Shown here one piece after another: positions 32,835-43,997 of a stretch of 64,000 bases of DNA. Position numbers and translations under genes: made by a program. A model generated the notes under the pieces. The model ran no database searches. It was not told where the DNA came from and was given only the letters and a program-made list of their open reading frames with translations. Numbering within the stretch: position 1 is the first letter of the stretch; the number at the start of each line of letters is the position of its first letter. Origin of the DNA: Sarocladium kiliense (Eukaryota; Ascomycota; Sordariomycetes; Hypocreales; Sarocladiaceae); contig JAUZTG010000023.1 of the NCBI GenBank assembly GCA_030734395.1, positions 186,001 through 250,000 of the forward strand. The letters are read 5' to 3'.

Positions 32835-33275
32835 ATGTCTGGTCTCGACGCAGCCGACATCACCAGCGCCTACGACGCCGTCCGCTCCGACAAGGACGAG
32901 ACCAACTGGCTGCTCATCTCCTACGCCGCCGCTACGGGCAACAAGCTCACCCTGTCCCAAACGGGTACGGGCGGCATCTCGGAGCTCGCCGCCGCCTTCG
33001 ACGATTCGCAAGTTCAGTACGGCTACGTCCGTGTTGAGTATGCCAACGACAAGGAGAGCACACGCGTCAAATTCGTCCTCGTCGTCTGGCTAGGCGAGAA
33101 CGCCAAAGTCATGCGCAAGGCGCGTGTCAGCGTCGAGAGTGGCGATGTCAAGAGGGCTTTGTCACACCATAGTATAGCAGTCACGGTAGGGGACAAATCG
33201 GAGCTTGATGAAGACGATATCGTCAAGAAGCTGAGGAAGGCTGGCGGTGCGGACTATAACGGGGGACGGGGTTAG
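32835..33275 (+). CDS. coactosin-like ADF/cofilin-homology protein
   Basis: Single exon of 146 residues, the usual length of coactosin, a single ADF-homology domain that binds F-actin without depolymerising it. The start is the ATG at 32835; the in-frame TTG at 32811 is ignored. Typical pieces are the N-terminal DITSAYDAVRSDKDETNW, GTGGISELAAAFDDSQVQYG, YVRVEYANDKESTRVKFVLVVWLG and ENAKVMRKARVSVESGDVK, followed by HHSIAVTV and the C-terminal helix EDDIVKKLRKAGGADY. No signal or membrane segment; cytosolic, cortical actin. The identification is firm from domain pattern and length. Confidence 0.92.
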   Translation: MSGLDAADITSAYDAVRSDKDETNWLLISYAAATGNKLTLSQTGTGGISELAAAFDDSQVQYGYVRVEYANDKESTRVKFVLVVWLGENAKVMRKARVSVESGDVKRALSHHSIAVTVGDKSELDEDDIVKKLRKAGGADYNGGRG

Positions 33276-35201
33276 GGGGTTAAAGCATTGGCCATGGCCA
33301 GGTTCAGGGGTACGGAGTACAATGAATAGAAAGCAAGCATTATCAGAAGAGTGGACAACAAGCTTTGAAGCCACCGAACGGACCAATATGCCGAGGGACT
33401 CCGCGTGTCTTCATTTCGGTTCCGTTGATCGCCTTCTGCTTTCGCATGTTCCAAAAGGCTGGCGATGGCCGTAATCCCCGGGTCACGCTGACAGGCACAC
33501 GTCCAGTTAAACGCGATAAGTTTACGATGCTTATCCTGCCCGGCCCGTTCACCGTCTCCGTCCTCCGTCCACGTGTCCGGTTTCGTGCATCGAGCCTCCA
33601 AACTTTCTTGCCCTACTAGGCTCGAAGAAGCCGGCCGACCTGGGCCTCGGCGCTGAAACGCCGTCTCGACACAATAGCACCAAGCAGTTGGCGACCAGAG
33701 CACGCAACGAACCCCTGAAGGAGGACAGGACCCTGAATAATGAGCTACTCCTTGGTCGCATAGCGATGTTACCTCGCTCCTGAACACTGACTGGATAGCA
33801 TCGGGCAGGCAACCAACATGAACCCACATCTCTTCTCCTAACCAACCCGTTAGCTCACCAAACAGAGCGAACATCGAAATTACCGACAGCGCAATTGGGT
33901 TCAACTCGGCCTTGGCGCCGGCGGCATCTTGGATTCCATCCTGCGGCCGGTTGCGGCTTAGTCCATGGTGCCAGGACGCCCACGCCGTAACAGTTCATTA
34001 CGCCGCGCCATTGGATGTCCGGCGTCGCCGCTGTCTTGAGTGACGTAGGGGGGGATCAATAGCGTGGTTTTTCTGGCCACTTCTCCATCTCGCCTATGAA
34101 TGGAGGAGAACCAAAGTTTCTGTGGGGAGCTTTCTGGTGGGTGGTGGTGCACTACCGAGCAGCATGAAGGAGGGAGGAATGGGAGGACCTGAAGGTCGAG
34201 AACACCAAGAGGCGCCAGCCTGCAGTGGTTTCCTGGTTGCTGTGGCTTGATCTCTGAGCTCAATCGCAATTGCCGCGATAATCGTCACGCAACCTCGATC
34301 CTGCGATCAATGTCGCGCTCTTAGTATCTCTCTGCGCTTCACTTTTGTGTGTAATCGCATAGTCATCCGTGGAGCCAACAGCCCCGTATACCATCGTCAC
34401 AACATGACTAGTTCTGCGACGAGAGATAAAAAAAAACCCTTCAACTCACTGATCGCATCGCCGTCTGAGTGTCATTTTCGCCGCTGTAGTGGTGACGAGG
34501 GTGACGGCGGTTCCACTGCTTGGGAGGCGCTGAGGCGCTGAAGCACCCACATTAACGTTCGTCTGGCTTCTAGTCAGATTTCTCACACTCTTCCGTGCAG
34601 CGGGGAGGGACCAGGATTAGACCAGGGGGTCTGGCCTTGGGAGTCCACTAAGGTTGCGCACTATCGTATCTTCGATGGTAATCTGGCGATACGGAGATAG
34701 TGCTTGACCTAACCGAGGATCCGACTCCATGACTCGGCCCGTCCTCGTCTGCTGCAACGGTCTTCACTTATCCCACTCTTCTCGTTTGGGCCCATTCCCT
34801 CCAGCTGAAAGGTCTGAAAGCTTCCCATGTGATGGTGGCTCATCTCTTAAAACACGCTTGTCCGCCTGGATCCTTTCAGCTCGGAATCGCTTCGAGTTTC
34901 GTTCTTGCCGATCACTTTGCTTTCCTCGCCCTCCTACCCTTTCAACCCTTCTGATCGCCAGACTTTCTTGCTCTTGTTTCTCTCTTGAGTTGTTCATTCA
35001 ACTCTTATCGGGAGCTACTTGGCTTTTGTCTGCCTAGACGTCTTGACGGCGCTGCTTCACTGCACCTTCACTGCTGCAGATAGCACGACCCTGGTTGTAC
35101 ACATGCACATCGCGTGACCTCGTCCAACTTGACCGACGCTCGCCATCTTCATCGATTCTCTCTTGGACAGCTTACCCCTCGATACCAATATCGTCAACAA
35201 C
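33276..35201. other. 1.9 kb intergenic, no gene supported
   Basis: A 210-codon minus frame (33904-33272) lacks an initial ATG and resembles no family. From about 34100 the sequence becomes pyrimidine-rich (TCTC/CTTT tracts), as expected of the long promoter and leader of the APC permease at 35202. No repeats or RNA genes recognised. Confidence 0.4.
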
Positions 35202-37036
35202 ATGTCTCAAGTTCTCAACGACGGCTCTAGCAGCCCTAGCGCCATGGAAAAGAACGATACTCGCAAACGCCGCGGTTCCCTCCCCGGCACCGTTGCTGCC
35301 GATGACCTCCTCGAGAACCTGGGCTACAAGCCCGAGCTGAGCCGTAACCGCTCAACGCTCCAGGTCGCTTTCATGTCCTTCGTTCTCGCCTCAATCCCCT
35401 ATGGTCTCGCCACTACTCTCGGCTTCCCCATCGTTGGCGGCGGGCCCGTCGACATCATCTGGGGCTGGGTCGCTGTCTCTCTGATCATTGTTTGCGTCGC
35501 TGCGTCTCTCGGTGAAATTACCAGTGTCTATCCCACTGCTGGAGGTACATGACTCTTGCCCTGCTTGCGCTCTTCTCCTTGTTCTGCTCTCGAAACTTCC
35601 TTGTTCTCGGCGCGCCGTTCTTCCCCAGTAAACTATGGAAAGTATTCTCGTGTTAATCATGCGTGTCGTATAGGTGTCTACTACCAGGCTTTCATGCTTG
35701 CACCCGCCAAATGGCGTCGTATTGCCAGCTGGATCTGTGGATGGCTGCTTCTCGTCGGTCAGATCACGATCACTCTGGCTGTGAACTTCGGAACTACCCT
35801 CTTCTTTGTCGCTTGCGTCAATGTGTTCAAGGACGCGGATGGCAACGGTGTTTTTGAGGGCACAAATTGGCAGGTCTTCCTGATCTTCCTCGCCATTACC
35901 CTGCTGTGCAATGCTGTCTCTGCCTTCGGCAACCGTTGGCTGCCTCTGCTCGATGTGAGAATGACCCCTTGATTTTGCTGCATGCGCGTATCTCCGATTG
36001 GAAGTCGTTTGACTGATATTTTGTGTGCGTAAAGACTGCCGCTATCTTCTGGACCTTCGCTGGAGTTATTGCTATTGTCATCACCATCCTTGTCCTGGCC
36101 AAGGGCGGTCGTCACGATGCCAAATACGTCTTCACCTCCTTCGAGCCCTCCTCTGGTTGGCCCGATGGCTGGTCCTTCATGGTCGGTCTTCTGCACGCCG
36201 GTTACGCGACGTCTTCGACCGGTATGATCATCGGCATGTGCGAGGAGGTCCAGCAGCCCTCTATCCAGGTCCCCAAGGCCATGGTCGCCACCATCTTCAT
36301 CAACACCTTTGCTGGTCTCCTCTTCCTCATCCCGATTGTCTTTGTCCTTCCCGAGATCTCGACTCTCGACACTGTCCAGCCCGTGCCCCAGATCTTCCTC
36401 GAAGCTGTTGGCTCTCCCGGAGGCGCCATCGGTCTCCTGATTCCTCTCATGGTTCTCGCCATCATGTGCGGTATTGCTTGCACAACTGCTGCTTCCCGTT
36501 GCACCTGGGCCTTCGCTCGTGACGGTGCCATCCCTGGCTCCAAGTGGTGGGTCAAGGTCAACAAGAAGCTCGATGTGCCCTTCAACGCCATGATGCTCAG
36601 CATGGTCGTCCAGATCCTCCTTGGTCTCATCAACTTCGGATCCGCCGCTGCTTTCGCTGCCTTCTCTGGCGTTGGTGTCATCAGTCTGACTGCCGCTTAC
36701 GCCTGCCCCATTGCCATCAGCCTGTTCTCTGGTCGTAAGCAGATCAAGAATGGCCGTTTCTACCTGGGCAAGCTTGGACTTGTCTGCAACGTTATTGCTC
36801 TCGGTATGTTCTGACCCTGCAATCCCAATATCTTCTGTAGACAAGCCGCTAACATACCTCTAGCCTGGTCTGCCCTCGCCATGCCGCTCTTCTGCATGCC
36901 TGGCGCTATCCCTGTCACAGTCGACACCGTCAACTATGCTCCCGTTGTCTTCGTTGGTGCTACCGTCATCTCTGCTGTGTGGTATTTGGCCTGGGGTCAC
37001 AAGAACTACGCCGGTCCCCCGACCCACGAGGATTAA
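35202..37036 (+). CDS. APC-superfamily amino acid/GABA/choline permease
   Basis: Four exons (35202-35544, 35674-35954, 36035-36803, 36864-37036) give 521 residues; the frame before 35202 starts only with TTG. About 12 membrane segments. The N-terminus has LENLGYKPELSRNRSTLQVAFMSF and TLGFPIVGGGPVDIIWGW, the pattern of the Uga4/Hnm1 branch (GABA, choline and related cations). SLGEITSVYPTAGGVYYQA spans intron 1 and carries the TM2-3 motif; GYATSSTGMIIGMCEEVQQPSIQVPKAM is the central amphipathic consensus, seen here in two adjacent pieces; ACTTAASRCTWAFARDGAIPGS follows TM8. Likely plasma membrane, amine or amino-acid uptake; the actual substrate is not decided. Codon use is strongly C-biased, as in highly expressed fungal genes. 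Confidence 0.92.
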
Positions 37037-38002
37037 GGCGGACGGAGTGCTTCCTGAGTTTGTCTCTGCTAGATACCCAACGCCTTGAGATTTTGCTTTG
37101 CAAGATGTAGCTCTCAGTTAGTCAATAAGGCAAATTCGCCTGAATTCGTGTGCCGTTGTAGTTGCGTCCGTGAATAGCCGTGTGTGACTGTGGCCGAGTT
37201 GATGGCCGTCTTCGGAGTGGCCGGGATCAGCGATCATGTTGCAATGGCCGCCGCAAGATACTGATATCTTTTAACCGAGAGCCGGATGAACTCGTCGCTT
37301 GCTTGACTTCCGTCATTCTGACGCATTCTCAAGCCGAGTACGAGACTCAAGCAGTGGCGTATTCGGCGGCTTATCAGGTTGTCAGCTACACAGCCCACGA
37401 CAACGGATAGCAGATGCCACACGGCAAGGGTCCAGATGAGCAAATATATCGATCTTGTAGATCTTTTTCGAAGGAAATACGATGGAACACAGTCTTGGCA
37501 GGGCCGAATCGGGTCCAGGGTCTGCGATCCCCCCGCCCTTTCAATTCCCGAGCCCTATGCTTAATAGGCTATTCGGGGATTGCGTCTAAGAAACGGACTA
37601 AGCCCTCCCACCTTGCCGCGAGATCGATAAACTTCGGACCCCGGATGCTAGGCTTTAGAGACACGTACAGCGGTTTATTCTCGTGCGTGATCTGACTTGC
37701 CTCTTGCCTTTGACACGAGACCAATCCTGGTTTGCTATTCTCTGCTCCGCGGAGAAGACTAATTGATCTTACCAAAACGATTACAGGCACCTGCGTTTGA
37801 TGGCTTCGATCGAGTCGTCTATTTCCAGAGGTCATTCCCCTCGCGCTTTCGCGCTTCAATTCACATCTCCTCCTCACCAGCCTCAGCCCTATTAAAGCTG
37901 TCAATACCCGAATTTCTGGATCGCTGTCACCCATCTATCTACTTTCCCGGCAAACAGACTATACGAGATTGCCATTCCCCAGTCCATCACATTGCATGCA
38001 TC
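37037..38002. other. intergenic and leader of the Zn2Cys6 gene
   Basis: About 970 bp. The frame of the regulator is open from 37763, but only from a TTG, so this part is read as leader. No other feature recognised. Confidence 0.4.
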
Positions 38003-39841
38003 ATGGCTGGCGACTCTGAGCCCCCAGTGTCTGGCCCAATCCACAGGGTATCGCTTGCATGCCTTCCCTGCCGCTCGCGCCATCTCAAATGCAACGCTTC
38101 CAAACCAGCTTGCTCTCGCTGCTTTGCAGACGGGGTGGCTTGCACATATACACGGTCCCGGAGGGGAGGCCGCCGCCGAGTTCAGCCCTCAGACCAAACT
38201 ATCAAGACACCAACATTGCAAGACCGGTGTGCAACCGTTGATCAATCACTCCTCCCTACTCCGACTCCGTCTGCAGGAAGTAGTTCGACCAACTTTGGGT
38301 TGGAAATCGGTTTTGCAGGTAGTACAGAGCCGTCAAAGTCTGAAGCCTCCGCCAGCGCTCTCTCACTAAGCGGCTTCGACACAGAACTTGTCTCGGACTA
38401 CTACACCTATTTCCACCCGGCACATGCATGCGTGCTTCCGAGATGGGCACTTGAGCGACACTGGACACTTCACTCTGCCGACTTCTCGCCTTTGTTGCAT
38501 GTCATGCAATACATCGGCTCATTGTTCAACGAGCTGGCACCTTCAGACTCCTTCAGGGCCTTGGCTAAGGCCGCCCTCCCTTTGCACCGGACGGAGCTTT
38601 CAACACCGTATGAAGTCCAAGCTATGCTTCTTTTCGCCATAGCTACTTATTGGTCAGATGAAGTTGAATACGGAACAGAACTGGTTGAGACTACAGTTAT
38701 CCCTAGTGCCGTGGCCTTAGGGATGCAACACGACGCATGTGCTACGCAGCATGGCAGAGGAGATGCGGTATTAGAGGAGAGTTGGAGGCGTACGTGGTGG
38801 ACACTCTATCATTCCTATGCTTCAATAAGCGCAAGTGCACATGCCATGCCGACACAGCTCAGCGGAATGTACATGACTGTACGCCTCCCATCGGAAGAGG
38901 ATGTATACGAATCTGGTGTAAGTGTTTCCCGAATGCGAATCGGTGTCAGCATCTTCATCTAACATCAAGACTAGGATATTCCAGAGCCTCGCACGCTTGC
39001 AGACTATGACATGCGAGAGTTTCTTCCTGGTAACGACGCTGGCTTTTCATCCTTCGCTCACTTGATCGGTGTCTTGCGAACAATGGACCTGGTCATCACA
39101 GACAACATCCCCATCGAATTGAACCGTGTTGGGATATGTGCCCAACTTGATGTTGCTCTGTCCGCATGGCAATCTCTTCTGCCGCCAGCGAAGAGGCGCC
39201 TGGTGATCAATGGTGGTGGTCTTGATCGACATCTCTTCGCCGCGCATATGACCGTCGTCGCGTAAGTATTACCATGCGTTTGGTGATGAAGGCTATGTCT
39301 AATGTGATAGTATGGCAGATACGTGGTCGACTTCCACCGCGCTCTTTCGGATCTCTCATACAGCAGCATTGAATCTGTGGCACGATGCACACCTCCAGCG
39401 CCTCCTACGAAGCCTCGGCCTGGTGAGGTCGAAGACACGAAGTTTCACACTATGAAAGCCCTGACAGCGATTCGTCGTCTCGGTGACCTACTCCCCCTCC
39501 CCTCAAGCCTTCATACAATTACGCCCTTCTTCATCTGCATCATCGCCACTGTGACGATAGCGCACCTCTCGGCATGTCGATACCTCTTTCGCGACAGGAG
39601 TCTGCAAATGGAACGGGAACGCGTCCGACTTAGCATGGGCGCGCTTCGTATGCTCGGAGAGCATTGGCCCCTGGGGAAGAGAACGTACGATGAGATGGGG
39701 ATAATCGCCCGCGAGATTCTTTGCTTGACAGACAAGGACTGCTCCATCGCGCAGGAGCAATTTGGAAGCTCGCCAGGCGACCTGTCGCCCCTGCGAATGG
39801 ACATGTTTATAGACACGGACTTGTCGTTCTTCGACATCTAG
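38003..39841 (+). CDS. Zn2Cys6 transcription factor
   Basis: Three exons (38003-38917, 38975-39261, 39319-39841) give 574 residues from the ATG at 38003. The zinc cluster is at about residues 20-48: CLPCRSRHLKCNASKPACSRC then FADGVAC, a standard CX2CX6CX6CX2CX6C, followed by a basic stretch SRRGGRRR. No obvious coiled coil follows. The fungal-specific regulatory domain runs from about 125: DTELVSDYYTYFHPAHACVLPRW, then LFAIATYWSDEV, ALGMQHDACATQHGRGDAVLEESWRRTWWTLY. The last exon adds helical segments including ACRYLFRDRSLQMERERVRLSMGALRMLG. It regulates unknown genes. The adjacent NPP1 gene converges on it with a 124-bp gap, so the two are neighbours but do not share a promoter. Confidence 0.9.
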
Positions 39842-39965
39842 CGGCGCTGGAAGACCAGTGCGATGTACAAGTAGACTTATAATATTCGCTCAGTTGCAGA
39901 TTGCCTCGATAAGCGATAACACACATAAGTGTTTAGCATCTTTATTCGCTGATGAACGCCACGGC

Positions 39966-40781
39966 TCAAGGGTCTCCTGGTGATCCTTCGTCCATCTCAA
40001 TGTCAAACTCGATGCCATCCGGCCTTGAACTCTCGATGTTCCCTGGGAATGAGTCATCCTTGAGGGCAAAGTTAGGGCCACCCCAATCAACAGCCTCTAG
40101 AATATCTCTAATTCCGTCTGGAAAGCCGTTATAGCTGACGAGGTCACCGCGGAACCACTCCCCAAAATGGTTCTCGACTGGGTCATCATTGTCAACGGCA
40201 AAGCGGAAACAGTGTGTGCCAACCCCGTCCTTATGATAGACGACCTTCGCGTGTTCGCCATCCCAACTGATCTCAGATGCAGCTTTAATTTCGTACTCGC
40301 CATGCTGACTGACGCCGACATACTCGGCTTTGTCATCCTTAACCCAGACTGCAATGTGTTCCCAGTCGTGTCGATGTCCAGGGTCAGCGAAGTATGGAAC
40401 AGCCACATCCTTCTCAAAATAATACTCGTAAATGTAGACACACCAGCCGTTGTTACAACGCTGACGCGAGTACGCATTGTTGTTCTCGAGGTCGGAACGA
40501 TCTCGACAATCGGTCGCAAGCCCGACCCAATTGTTCTCTAGACCCTCCGCCACGTTCCCATCTGTATCAATGGCTGGCACATTGTAACAGCCATCTTGGT
40601 CAAAATCCATAGAAGGTTGCCACCTCAAATCGTTTGTGGTTGCCCGCTGGGGAAGAGCCGCGGGAGGATCAGCGGCAAGAATGCTGACCGTGTCATTCAT
40701 GAGATTCACTGGTACAGCGGCAGCACAAGTTATAGTGCAAGCCAGATGCAAGGCTACAAGGCCGGCGCAACTTGAGCGCAT
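39966..40781 (-). CDS. NPP1-domain secreted protein (Nep1-like, NLP)
   Basis: Uninterrupted 271-residue gene. A signal peptide (about 21 residues, ending at AAA) is followed by the NPP1 domain. The family heptapeptide is intact as GHRHDWE near residue 136, within the longer pattern FADPGHRHDWEHIAVWV; DGCYNVPAI, SRQRCNNGWC and YEYYFEKDVAVPYF precede it. Cys residues for the conserved disulfide are present, with further Cys at TDCRD and THCF. NLPs are secreted by fungi, oomycetes and bacteria; cytolytic members bind plant sphingolipids and cause necrosis in dicots, while others are non-toxic and act as immune elicitors. Which class this is cannot be judged from the sequence. The frame is complete with no break. 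Confidence 0.93.
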   Translation of the reverse strand: MRSSCAGLVALHLACTITCAAAVPVNLMNDTVSILAADPPAALPQRATTNDLRWQPSMDFDQDGCYNVPAIDTDGNVAEGLENNWVGLATDCRDRSDLENNNAYSRQRCNNGWCVYIYEYYFEKDVAVPYFADPGHRHDWEHIAVWVKDDKAEYVGVSQHGEYEIKAASEISWDGEHAKVVYHKDGVGTHCFRFAVDNDDPVENHFGEWFRGDLVSYNGFPDGIRDILEAVDWGGPNFALKDDSFPGNIESSRPDGIEFDIEMDEGSPGDP

Positions 40782-42313
40782 CGTGAGAGTCAGGGCAGTA
40801 AGAAGGTCTCAACCAGCTAGTTCAAATGTTGATGTGAACATACGCACCAACTATTTGCTCTTATATCAAAACCCGACTTGTTCCTTCAACACATCACGCT
40901 GCACACCAGACATGACACCTTCTCAGTTCGGTAGGTTACCTTGCTCTGCCGATGATGATCGTCATCCCGAACGGGACAAAGTACACATGAAATCCTACTC
41001 TAGTCGTCGCCCAAGACCGAGATCAGGCCGTCTCTTTCACGTAGCGCTGCGCCACGTGTCTGCGTGCCAAGCAAGCTTGAAACAAACCAGAACCAGAAAA
41101 GTTGAGCACGCAGTCTGAACGCGATGATGATTCGTAGCGGCTCTTTTGCATGTGTTGGCTATGCGCTCACTGTTACTGGAGCGCACCCGAACAGCAACGA
41201 AGGCTGCCAAACATTCTCATTGGCTTAGCTTGCCTGGACCACTGTGTTCAAGCATGACTCCGCATGGACTGGCGCCCTACGGCACCAATGACTCCCGATG
41301 GCCAAAGTTGGGCTACATCGTGTCATTGTGTGATTTATAGTCACAGCTAATACCAGGGAGGCGCTATAATGCTAACAGTCGACAGCCCAGATGTTTAAAT
41401 GTGGAATTGTGTATCTATTTTGTAAGAAAATCCCGCAGAGCTGACAAGGTGTGAGCTGTCAGATGACTGAAAGGAGAACTGCACACCAAAGGGAAGTCAC
41501 GACATCACGGCGTACAATGCGCGCCGAAATACGATTTGATGGGAGGATTCATTGCGATAGCACTCATCAGCAAGCTTCAAGATATCATACGGAAATTTGA
41601 ACCAGTGGAGGATTCTCCCCGCGTGCGTACATACTAATATGCGAAGGCTATGCTTGGCCCTCGAACTCACCATAGTGTTTGGGGCTTCATACGATATGCT
41701 TAATTTTGAGTTGACACAGAGTTTACACTAAGGCCCGTACGCAACGACGGAGGTAGCTCGTCATTACCAACGCCTCGATACCAACGCCTCGGGTTGGACT
41801 ACAATACTGGGCCAATGGCCACGAGAGCAGCGTTTCGAACCCCGCATCATGAACCGATGGCAAATGATATTTATCCAGGTCCCGTGGCTGAACCAGCTCC
41901 GCTATGCGGGGAATGTTCTATGTATTCGCCGTCATATGATACCGACAGCAAGGAACCAGGGGATGACGATCAAGAAACACCACGTCCTCCCACCGGGGTC
42001 TGGAGATCACCGGAGCCCACCGGGCGTGGGGAACCGAGCCTCCCACCGGGACTGTGGAATTGAACGAACCAGAATGGATTCGTGGTAATAGCCATTGGTC
42101 AATCGTGCCCCGGCGCTTGTGAAGCGAGCATTGGCAATCATCATTAAAGAGACCTCGTTTCTCGATGCGAAGCGCGACATCTCCGAGACCGCAATAGTTC
42201 CGGCTATTCATCATAGCTAGTAAGGCAATGCCCCAGTCTATAAATGTTGGTGCTCGTCCAGTGTCTACACACATGGGATTAAGGCTTACTCTTGAATCAC
42301 GAAGATCCCAGCC
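40782..42313. other. 1.5 kb intergenic, no gene seen
   Basis: Divergent promoters of the NLP and glycosidase genes. A 14-bp direct repeat is noted at 41765-41792. Frames of up to 160 codons here (40636-41118) overlap the NLP gene or lack ATG and family resemblance. Confidence 0.4.
41765..41792. repeat. 14-bp tandem direct repeat
   Basis: Two adjacent copies of TACCAACGCCTCG(A/G), identical over 13 of 14 bases, in intergenic DNA. Confidence 0.6.
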
Positions 42314-43749
42314 ATGAAGTCCATCATCCTCTCCGCGGCCTTCGCGTCCTCTGTTGTGGCCGCAGGTTGTCTGAAGGGCAAGGCAAACGTTTATCTAGAT
42401 CAGAGTAAAGGTCCTGCTGCTCAGCTAGGTTCCGGATTCCTCTACGGCATTCCCAATAATGGCACCAGTGCCAGTGATGCCATTCCTGACCACTTCTTTA
42501 GAGAGATTGGCTTCCGTGCGACTCGAGGTGGTGGATCTCAAGTCAGCGACGCCGGTTGGACAAGTGGCGATCTCGCAGCCTACAGAACAAGGTTCAATTC
42601 TACACTGTCAACCTACCGCACAGCCCGCAAGTTCAACGCCAGCTATGTCATTATCGCGAGCGGTCTGTGGGGTGCGGACGGCGGGCAGGACGGCTCTCTC
42701 TATCCCGGTGATGATGGAAACTGGACAGAGACGGATGCTTTCTATAATCAACTGATATCAGATATGAGGGCAAACGATATGGTTGACGGCGTGGTGTTCG
42801 ATATCTGGAATGAGCCGGACTATGCCTTGTTCTGGGAGAGAAGCTGGGACCAGTACCTTGAGTACTGGAACCACGCCTACCACTTCCTTCGGTGAGCTTG
42901 AATCAGCCAGCCCTTATGACCAGCAGCTTTTGGAGTAGATGGTGAGAGCTGACACATGGCTACAGTGAGCACCTCCCAGAAGTCAAGATCGGTGGACCTG
43001 CGGCTGCGTACTCTCCCAATGCTTCTCGGGAGAAGTGGCATTCATTCCTCGCTACCGCCTCTGGCAACAATACGATCCCGGATCAATATACGTGGCATCA
43101 TATTGGAGACGACTCTACGCCGCCAGACTTTGTTGCAAAGGAATGGAAAAAGCTTCGCGAGCAATACAATATGCCAGAACGTCTCATCGACGTCAACGAG
43201 TACGCATGGCCTTACCGCCAGAACCCAGCTAATACAGCCTGGTACCTGTCCCAATTCGAGCGCCACAACATGCAAGGGCTACGTGCGAACTGGGGATCTC
43301 GCTCTGATCTTCACGACCGCCAAGCTGATCTCCTCGGTAAGACTGAGGATGGCAAGTACTTCCCCAATGGCGAGTGGTGGCTCTACAAGTACTACAACGA
43401 GATGAAGGGTGATAGAGTTGCCACCAATGCATCAGCTGATGGCCTTTTCGACGTTTTTGCCACCGTCAGCGAAGGAATGGTCAAGATCTTTGGAGGTACG
43501 CGCACTTTTGAAGACAGCTTTGACGCCGGTGACTATCTTATCGAGGTGGAAGGCCTGGATTCTGCACTCGGCTTCGCCCCTGATGCTACGGTCCAGGTGC
43601 AGTCATGGCGGTTTGACTACGAGGGTGCGCAAATCGAAAGCGGTCCTCCGGTTGACCTTGGGATCAAGGCTTACGAGCTTACAGAAGGCACAGTACGTCT
43701 TCACTTTCCCCTGAGTCCAACGAGACTGTTTGTCCAGATTACTGACTGA
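42314..43749 (+). CDS. secreted clan GH-A glycoside hydrolase (GH39-like)
   Basis: Two exons (42314-42891 and 42966-43749) encode 453 residues. A signal peptide (MKSIILSAAFASSVVAAG) precedes a TIM-barrel-type enzyme. FLYGIPNNG and FREIGFRATRGGG start the barrel; VDGVVFDIWNEPDYALFW near 165 holds the acid/base Glu of retaining clan GH-A enzymes (WNEP), and LIDVNEYAWPYRQ near 275 holds a Glu at the place expected for the nucleophile. The C-terminal 140 residues form a beta-rich domain. The pattern is closest to GH39 (beta-xylosidase, iduronidase and related) or GH39-like fungal proteins, but GH5- or GH79-type placement cannot be excluded. Several N-x-S/T sites fit secretion. Substrate unknown; presumably plant or fungal polysaccharide or glycoside. 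Confidence 0.8.
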
Positions 43750-43997
43750 ATTTAGTTGCGACTTCTGTATCAGCCAGCAACAAACGAGACTTCGTACGCT
43801 TTCGAGTTCACATACTAAGATGTAACATTTATGCTGCCGGATTCGGTACACGTGTTCAGGTGTTTGACCTGAGATGATGACGGCCATCTTGTGGACCTCT
43901 CATCACTGAGTTCCACAAAGCTGTTGGCCTCATTCAGAGCAATATCGTAGATCGCCTCAATGCCATGCAATTCCCGCTGAAGTTCTATTCGCGCCAT

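Noticed and set aside
33272..33904. 210-codon minus frame after the coactosin gene
   Set aside because: Starts at TTG rather than ATG, has no domain, and overlaps the coactosin 3' end.
35759..36844. 361-codon frame antisense to the APC permease
   Set aside because: Gly/Asp-rich text typical of the complement of a codon-biased membrane protein; it also ignores the introns of the sense gene.
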